Shown: piece after piece, positions 1 to 4,630 of the stretch
Layout of the letters: each line of letters starts with the position of its first letter
Position numbering within the stretch: position 1 is the first letter of the stretch
Origin: DATBGO01 sp050011895
Lineage (GTDB): Bacteria; Actinomycetota; Actinomycetes; Streptosporangiales; Streptosporangiaceae
NCBI GenBank assembly: GCA_050011895.1
Contig: JBEKIF010000135.1
Location: forward strand, 1-7,197
Length of the DNA: 7,197 nucleotides
Direction: 5' to 3'
Made by a program: the position numbers and the translations under genes
Notes under the pieces: generated by a model
What the model saw: only the letters and a program-made list of their open reading frames with translations
Told to the model about the DNA's origin: nothing
The model's database searches: none

Positions 1-12
1 GGCCCGGTGGGT

Positions 13-1005
13 TCAGGTCCAGGTCTTGCCGGCGTCCGCCGTGTCCAGCACGATCACGTTGCCGACGTCATCGGTGTAATACAACTGGCCCTGATTGGCA
101 CCCCAGGCCAGCAGCCCCGGTGCACCCTTGGCCTTGGTGGGACTGACGTTGTGCCAGGGATTCCAGGCGCCTTTCACGAACCTGCGCGCCTGCACGTAGC
201 CATCCTCTCCGAGGCCGGCGACCATGGTCGTCCCGTCAGGCCAGCGGGCCGAGGACAGCGCGGCAGCGATCGACCCGCCGATGTTCTGCATATTCTGTCC
301 CTTCGGCTTCCCTAGCGCCGCTGCCATCGCGCCGAGGCTCGGATAGTCCGCCACATCACGGTCAATCTGGCCGCTCGTGGTGGAGTACTGGTGAATCGTC
401 CATGTCTTCCATGGCGGCGGGACCTGCGGCTTCCCTGCGGGCTGCGAGGGATTAGAGATCCACAGCGGGTATTGGGCCAGGTGGGCGCAGTTCCCCGCCT
501 CGGCGAAACTGATGTAGGTGTACAGGACGGGCTTGCGCTCGTACCTCTTTTCAAGCGCGGCCAGGAGCTCGTCCGACCACGCATCGACCGCGGCCGGCCC
601 GCGGCCATCGGTGACCTCCAGGTCCACCGCGATGGCATCCTCATCGGCGAGGCCAAGCTTGCTGGCCTCGCTAGCGAACAGGTCGACGGTCGCCGCCACG
701 CTCACCGACGGATGTGCGAACAGGTATGCCATCCGGCCGAGCTGGTGCTCATGCAGGTAGGACCAATCGGCGGCGGCGTCCGGGTTCACGTAGGGCACCG
801 GCGCCGCCGCCGGGGGCTGCAGCTCGGTGAACTTCACCGCGGCCCAGGAGATCTTCCCGGCTTCGCCGGCCCACTGGCCTGGCGTCCCCTGATAGCTCGC
901 CACGTCGACGCCGGGCAGCAAGTGGGTTGCCGTCAGCCCGACCATCTCCCGCATCCGGTCTAACATGGCGCGACGATATCGCGTTCCAGCTAGCTGCCGG
1001 ATCAT
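13..1005 (-). CDS. GH25 (lysozyme-like) muramidase-family protein with C-terminal Asp-box extension
   Basis: This 330-residue protein has a glycoside hydrolase family 25 domain at about residues 30-222; the family cleaves the MurNAc-GlcNAc bond of peptidoglycan. Visible motifs are GVDVASYQG (Asp34), the catalytic D-x-E as VDLE (Asp128, Glu130), the strand PVLYTYISF, and the closing WTIHQYSTTSGQIDRDVAD (Asp215), equivalent to the WQYxxxGxVDxN end of the fold. Residues about 235-330 look like two beta-propeller-type repeats (GLGEDGYVQARRF, then GNVIVLDTADAGKTW); the last holds a canonical Asp-box T-x-D-x-G-x-T-W at residues 322-329, right before the TGA stop. I chose the ATG at 1005 because AGGCGG lies 6 bases upstream. 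The frame is open to 1212, but that would overlap the divergent exporter gene; ATGs at 966 and 945 have poorer ribosome sites. No Sec signal peptide is evident. Family call is firm, start moderate, tail function unknown. Confidence 0.85.
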   Translation of the reverse strand: MIRQLAGTRYRRAMLDRMREMVGLTATHLLPGVDVASYQGTPGQWAGEAGKISWAAVKFTELQPPAAAPVPYVNPDAAADWSYLHEHQLGRMAYLFAHPSVSVAATVDLFASEASKLGLADEDAIAVDLEVTDGRGPAAVDAWSDELLAALEKRYERKPVLYTYISFAEAGNCAHLAQYPLWISNPSQPAGKPQVPPPWKTWTIHQYSTTSGQIDRDVADYPSLGAMAAALGKPKGQNMQNIGGSIAAALSSARWPDGTTMVAGLGEDGYVQARRFVKGAWNPWHNVSPTKAKGAPGLLAWGANQGQLYYTDDVGNVIVLDTADAGKTWT

Positions 1006-1011
1006 GTTTGA

Positions 1012-1017
1012 CCGCCT
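1012..1017 (-). promoter_or_regulatory. Ribosome binding site of the GH25 gene (decides start)
   Basis: On the minus strand this reads AGGCGG, five of six matches to AGGAGG, and is spaced 6 bases from the ATG at 1005-1003. It is the main reason for preferring this start over the in-frame ATGs at 966, 954 and 945. It partly overlaps the 3' arm of the hairpin at 1014-1057. Confidence 0.5.
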
Positions 1018-1057
1018 GATGCCCGGACCGGACGGACCGGGAAGCTGCCGATCAGGC
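1014..1057 (-). other. Hairpin in the leader of the GH25 gene overlapping its ribosome binding site
   Basis: GCCTGAT at 1014-1020 and ATCAGGC at 1051-1057 form perfect 7-bp arms. Inside them CCCGG (1022-1026) and CCGGG (1037-1041) can pair as a second stem. Read on the minus strand, the 3' outer arm ends within the AGGCGG ribosome site, so pairing would bury four of its six bases. The inverted repeat is directly visible; a role in translational control is inference, since GC-rich leaders fold easily by chance. Confidence 0.35.
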
Positions 1058-1075
1058 CCAGCCAGCCGAGCCCAG

Positions 1076-1104
1076 CCGACAACGCCTGTTAGTTTGGTGA
1101 TAAC
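1076..1104 (+). promoter_or_regulatory. Candidate sigma-70-type promoter of the exporter-ligase operon
   Basis: CCGACA at 1076-1081 (four matches to TTGACA) and GATAAC at 1099-1104 (four matches to TATAAT) are separated by exactly 17 bases. Transcription would start near 1110, giving a leader of roughly 25 bases before the GTG start, with the ribosome site inside it. Both hexamers are imperfect, so this is a candidate only. On the opposite strand TTGATA (1113-1108) could be a -35 for the GH25 gene, with a weak TAACAG (1091-1086) 16 bases on. Confidence 0.35.
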
Positions 1105-1112
1105 AAGTATCA
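1098..1112. promoter_or_regulatory. Operator-like inverted repeat TGATA-N5-TATCA
   Basis: TGATA (1098-1102) and TATCA (1108-1112) are perfect 5-bp inverted arms around ACAAG, in an AT-rich island of a GC-rich control region. It overlaps the candidate -10 of the rightward operon and the candidate -35 of the leftward GH25 gene. An overlapping direct repeat, CAAGTA at 1104-1109 and 1111-1116, is also present. Size and position suit a dimeric repressor such as TetR type, but no regulator gene is in the window, so the binder is unknown. Confidence 0.4.
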
Positions 1113-1121
1113 AGTACGGCT

Positions 1122-1128
1122 GAGGAGG
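1122..1128 (+). promoter_or_regulatory. Strong ribosome binding site of the MFS exporter gene
   Basis: GAGGAGG is spaced 6 bases from the GTG at 1135-1137. It is a near-perfect Shine-Dalgarno sequence and fixes a GTG start that lacks support from an ATG nearby. Confidence 0.85.
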
Positions 1129-1134
1129 CTGCCG

Positions 1135-3009
1135 GTGACACAGCCGACGGACCGCGCGGCTGGCGGGCTCGTGCCCGCGGCAGCCGGACCACCCGGCCTG
1201 CGGGGCACCCACTACAAGTGGGTGGCATTGTCCAACACCACGCTCGGAATGCTGGCTGCCACGGTCAACGCATCGATCGTGATCATCGCCCTGCCCGCGA
1301 TCTTCCGCGGGATCCAGCTGGACCCGCTGACCCCGGGCAACGTGAGCTACCTGCTCTGGATGCTGATGGGATACCTGGTGGTGTCGGCCGTGCTGGTGGT
1401 CACGCTGGGGCGCCTGGGCGACATCTACGGCCGGGTCCGGATGTACAACGCGGGCTTCGCGATCTTCGGTCTCGGTGCGCTGGCGCTGCCGTTTGACCCG
1501 TTCACCGGGCCTGCGGGCGCGATGTGGCTGATCGGCTTCCGGGTGATCCAGGCCGTCGGCGGCGCCATGCTGATGGCCAACTCGCCTGCCATCCTGACCG
1601 ACGCCTTCCCGGCCAGTGAGCGCGGCATGGCGATGGGCATTAACCAGGTCGCGGGTATCTCAGGCTCGTTCATCGGCCTCATCCTGGGCGGCGTGCTCGC
1701 CGCCGTGGACTGGCGGCTGGTGTTTATCGTCTCGGTGCCGATCGGGCTCATCGGCACCGTCTGGTCCTACTTCAGCCTGCAAGAGGTCGGCCTGCGGACC
1801 AAGGCACGGATCGACTGGCTGGGCAATATCACCTTTGCCGTCGGCCTGATCGGGGTGCTCGTGGGGATCACCTACGGCATCCAGCCCTATGGCGGGCACG
1901 CGATGGGCTGGACGAGCCCGCTGGTGCTGTCCGGCCTGATCGGCGGCGTGCTGCTGCTGACCGCGTTCTGCTTCATCGAAGTCCGGGTCAGCCAGCCGAT
2001 GTTCGACATGAAGCTGATGCGGATCCGGGCGTTCGCGGCCGGCAACGCGGCCACCTTGCTGGCCTCGGTCGCCCGCGGCGGCCTGCAGTTCATGCTGATC
2101 ATCTGGCTGCAGGGGATCTGGCTGCTGCTGCACGGGTACTCCTTCACCGATACTCCCCTGTGGTCAGGCATCTACCTGCTGCCGCTGACGGTCGGCTTCG
2201 TGACCTCAGGCCCGCTGTCCGGCTGGCTGTCCGACAAGCACGGCGCGCGTGCCTTCGCCTCCGGCGGCTTGCTCTTGTCCGCCGCCGCGTTTGGCGGGCT
2301 GCTGATGCTGCCGACTGACTTCCGGTATGCGTTCTTCGCGATCTTGATCTTCCTAGCCGGTGCCGGGATGGGCCTGTTCTCAGCGCCGAATGCCGCCGCG
2401 ATCATGAACAGCGTCCCGGCCCGGCAGCGCGGCGCCGCGTCCGGCATGCTCGCCACCTTCCAGAACTCCGGTTTCGTGCTGTCAATCGGCATCTTCTTCT
2501 CGCTGATGATCGCCGGGCTGGCCGCGACCCTGCCCAAGACGCTGACCAGCGGGCTTACCGCGCAGGGCGTGCCGCATGCGGTCGCCGTGCAGGTGGGCAG
2601 CCTGCCGCCAGTCGGCAGCCTGTTCGCCGCGTTCCTCGGCGAGAACCCGGTCAAGCTGCTGCTCGGGCCGAGCGGCGTGCTCGCCCACCTGCCCGCCCGC
2701 AATGCCGCGGTCCTCACGGGGCGGGAGTTCTTCCCGCAGCTGATCTCCCAGCCGTTCCACCATGGCCTGGTTATCGTCTTCAGCACGGCGATGGCACTGC
2801 TAGTGATCGCGGCTGGCGCATCGCTGATGCGTGGTGGCAGGTATGTCCACGAGGAGCATCCGCAACAGGCCCCGCAGGCCGAGCCGGCCCCGGCCGGGAC
2901 GGCCCTCGGTGAGGCCGATGAGCTACGGGGCCACGTTCACCCGGCCGTGACCGGCGGCGCTAACCCGGCTGTACGGGCCGGCCGGGGTCGTGCTAACCCT
3001 GAGGCATGA
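1135..3009 (+). CDS. DHA2-type (EmrB/QacA-like) 14-TM MFS drug exporter
   Basis: This 624-residue inner-membrane protein belongs to the proton-driven multidrug exporters of the 14-helix DHA2 group. Motif A is GRLGDIYGR at residues 92-100, with Asp96, in the loop after TM2; the antiporter-type motif C lies in TM5 as GISGSFIGLILGG (174-186); TM1 has the family-like NASIVIIALPAIF. I count fourteen hydrophobic segments, at about 31-55, 71-91, 104-120, 129-151, 168-190, 194-212, 229-249, 261-281, 302-332, 342-365, 373-392, 398-415, 437-463 and 543-564. An 80-residue loop before TM14 (about 463-542) and a Pro/Ala-rich hydrophilic tail (570-624) make it longer than the usual 450-550 residues. The GTG start is set by GAGGAGG 6 bases upstream. 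Its TGA overlaps the next gene's ATG, so it is very probably co-translated with the ligase. The substrate is unknown; antiseptic, antibiotic or metabolite export are all possible. Confidence 0.9.
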   Translation: MTQPTDRAAGGLVPAAAGPPGLRGTHYKWVALSNTTLGMLAATVNASIVIIALPAIFRGIQLDPLTPGNVSYLLWMLMGYLVVSAVLVVTLGRLGDIYGRVRMYNAGFAIFGLGALALPFDPFTGPAGAMWLIGFRVIQAVGGAMLMANSPAILTDAFPASERGMAMGINQVAGISGSFIGLILGGVLAAVDWRLVFIVSVPIGLIGTVWSYFSLQEVGLRTKARIDWLGNITFAVGLIGVLVGITYGIQPYGGHAMGWTSPLVLSGLIGGVLLLTAFCFIEVRVSQPMFDMKLMRIRAFAAGNAATLLASVARGGLQFMLIIWLQGIWLLLHGYSFTDTPLWSGIYLLPLTVGFVTSGPLSGWLSDKHGARAFASGGLLLSAAAFGGLLMLPTDFRYAFFAILIFLAGAGMGLFSAPNAAAIMNSVPARQRGAASGMLATFQNSGFVLSIGIFFSLMIAGLAATLPKTLTSGLTAQGVPHAVAVQVGSLPPVGSLFAAFLGENPVKLLLGPSGVLAHLPARNAAVLTGREFFPQLISQPFHHGLVIVFSTAMALLVIAAGASLMRGGRYVHEEHPQQAPQAEPAPAGTALGEADELRGHVHPAVTGGANPAVRAGRGRANPEA

Positions 3010-4448
3010 CATCCGAAGGGGAGCCCGCGGGCACCGCGGGGCGCCGGGAACCGGCGATCCGGGGCGACGCGGCGGGAGACGTTGTCGCCAGGGCACGGGC
3101 TGATCAGCTCTCGCTGGTCCGGTTCCTGTATGCCGATCACGGCGGGATCGTCAGGGGGAAATCCGTCTCTGTCGGCAGGCTCGGCGAGCGGATGGCCAGC
3201 GGCATCGGGCACACCGTCGCCATGATGGCAATGTCGATGCTCGATGATCTCCGGCCGGTCGAGCACATGGGGCCGGTCGGCGAGGTCCGCATCGTCCCCG
3301 ATCCGGCGACGTTCGTGTCGCTCCCCTACGCCCCCGGGGCCGGCGCGATGCTCGCGGATCTGGTCCGTCCCGACGGGGCGCCGTGGGATGCCTGCGCCAG
3401 GACCTTCCTCAAGCAGGCCATCGCCGCGCTGGCCGCCGAGGGCTACGGCCTCAACGCGGCGTTCGAGCCCGAGTTCACCCTGGGCCGCCGCGAGCCTGGT
3501 CCGGATGGCGGGCCGGACCGGCTGGTGCCCGTCGATGACAGCCTCTGCTACTCGGCGACCGGATTTCATCTGGCGCACGGCTACACGATGGAGCTGTTCG
3601 CTGCTCTGCAGGCACAGGACCTGCGGGTGGAGCACTACTACCCGGAACTCGGTCACGGCCAGCAGGAGATGTCGATCGGGCACGCGCCAGCCCTGCGGGC
3701 GGCCGACAACCATGTCCTGTACCGGGAGACGGTGCGCGCGGTAGCGTTCCGCCGCGGGCTCTGGGCAAGCCTGGCGCCCAAGCCGATTCCCGATCAGGCC
3801 GGCAACGGCACCCACCTGCATGGCTCGCTGACCGATCTGAATCCGGACGGGACCCCGGGCCCGCGCAACCTCTTCCATGACGCGTCGGACCGCTACGGGC
3901 TGTCCGCGCTCGGCTATCACTTCATCGGCGGCCTCCTCGCTCACCTCCCGGCCCTCACCGCGCTCACCTGTGCCAGCGTCAACAGCTACCGGCGCCTGGT
4001 GCCACAGTCCTGGAGCAGCGCCTACACCATCTACGGGATGGACAATCGCGAGGCGGCCGTCCGGATCTGCTCCCCCTTGCACGGTGACGCGGCCAGCTCG
4101 GTGAACCTGGAGCTGAAGCCGTCCGACTCGAGCGCCAATCCTTACCTGGCGCTCGGCGCGTTCATCTACGCGGGCCTGGACGGGATCCGCGGCAAGCTCG
4201 ACCCGGGCGCGGCGGTCAATGTCGACCCGGCCGCCCTCTCCCAGGCAGAACGCGACGCGCGCGGCGCCCGCCGCCTGCCGGATTCGCTCGGCGTGGCGCT
4301 GGACGCCCTGGCCGCGGACGACCTGCTGATGGATGCGCTCGGCCCGCTGCGCCGCAGCGCCTACCTCGAGGTCAAGCGCTCGGAGGCGGCGGCCTTCGCC
4401 GAGCACGACGAGGCCTGGGAGTGCTTCCACCACTTCACCAAGTTCTGA
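3006..4448 (+). CDS. Glutamine-synthetase-fold ligase (FluG / gamma-glutamyl-amide ligase-like)
   Basis: This 480-residue cytoplasmic protein has a short N-terminal beta-grasp region (about 33-125) and a GS catalytic domain. Family reactions form gamma-glutamyl phosphate from ATP and glutamate, then an amide with ammonia or an amine. Metal and substrate residues are visible: FEPEF (Glu154, Glu156), YYPELGHGQQE (Glu214, Glu221), GNGTHLHGS (Asn267, His270, His272), YRRLVP (Arg330), DNREAAVRI (Arg348, Arg353) and LELKPSDSSANPYL (Glu369). The SWSSAYTIYGMDNREA stretch and Lys371, where E. coli GlnA has Arg359, resemble the FluG/nodulin-like branch as I remember it. The adenylylation-site tyrosine motif of GlnA (NLYxLP) is absent, which argues against the housekeeping enzyme. 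The ATG overlaps the exporter's stop as ATGA, indicating translational coupling. No good independent ribosome site is seen (GAGG only 1 base from ATG). The acceptor amine cannot be predicted. Confidence 0.88.
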   Translation: MTSEGEPAGTAGRREPAIRGDAAGDVVARARADQLSLVRFLYADHGGIVRGKSVSVGRLGERMASGIGHTVAMMAMSMLDDLRPVEHMGPVGEVRIVPDPATFVSLPYAPGAGAMLADLVRPDGAPWDACARTFLKQAIAALAAEGYGLNAAFEPEFTLGRREPGPDGGPDRLVPVDDSLCYSATGFHLAHGYTMELFAALQAQDLRVEHYYPELGHGQQEMSIGHAPALRAADNHVLYRETVRAVAFRRGLWASLAPKPIPDQAGNGTHLHGSLTDLNPDGTPGPRNLFHDASDRYGLSALGYHFIGGLLAHLPALTALTCASVNSYRRLVPQSWSSAYTIYGMDNREAAVRICSPLHGDAASSVNLELKPSDSSANPYLALGAFIYAGLDGIRGKLDPGAAVNVDPAALSQAERDARGARRLPDSLGVALDALAADDLLMDALGPLRRSAYLEVKRSEAAAFAEHDEAWECFHHFTKF

Positions 4449-4574
4449 TCTCTGCACCGCGCTGACCTGCTCACATGTGCGGACTTCGCTCCTGGCCTGC
4501 GGATTCACTGGCCGGTTGTCGCCGGAGGCGCGCCCGTAGCGGAAGTCGTCACAAGTCGCAGGCCCGGACAAACC

Positions 4575-4605
4575 GAGCGCCCCGCACGGTCTGTGCGGGG
4601 CGCTC
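4575..4605. terminator. Bidirectional hairpin terminator between convergent genes
   Basis: A perfect 13-bp stem (GAGCGCCCCGCAC, 4575-4587, with its complement 4593-4605) closes a 5-base loop GGTCT. It lies 126 bases after the ligase stop and 25 bases after the protease stop on the other strand. Neither side has a real T-run (GGTTTGTCC on the minus strand is the nearest), as is common for actinobacterial hairpin terminators. A small 5-bp triloop hairpin at 4624-4636 straddles the protease stop codon. Nothing else is evident between 4449 and 4574. Confidence 0.75.
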
Positions 4606-4630
4606 AGCTGCGTACCGGGTTATCCCTGCG

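Noticed and set aside
391..963. 190-codon plus-strand frame opposite the GH25 gene
   Set aside because: It is antisense to the GH25 catalytic motifs, has Arg/Gly-rich composition, and no domain or ribosome site is seen.
1006..1212. Upstream extension of the GH25 gene to an ATG at 1212
   Set aside because: It would overlap the first 78 bases of the exporter gene and its ribosome site, adds no family sequence, and has no ribosome site. A TTG inside it precedes a mildly hydrophobic stretch, but with no ribosome site either.
2937..4571. Long open frame of 544 codons on the minus strand across the ligase gene
   Set aside because: It is antisense to a gene with clear GS motifs. Its Arg/Val/Gly/Ala-rich product shows no recognisable domain, and such frames arise from strong third-position G/C bias on the other strand.
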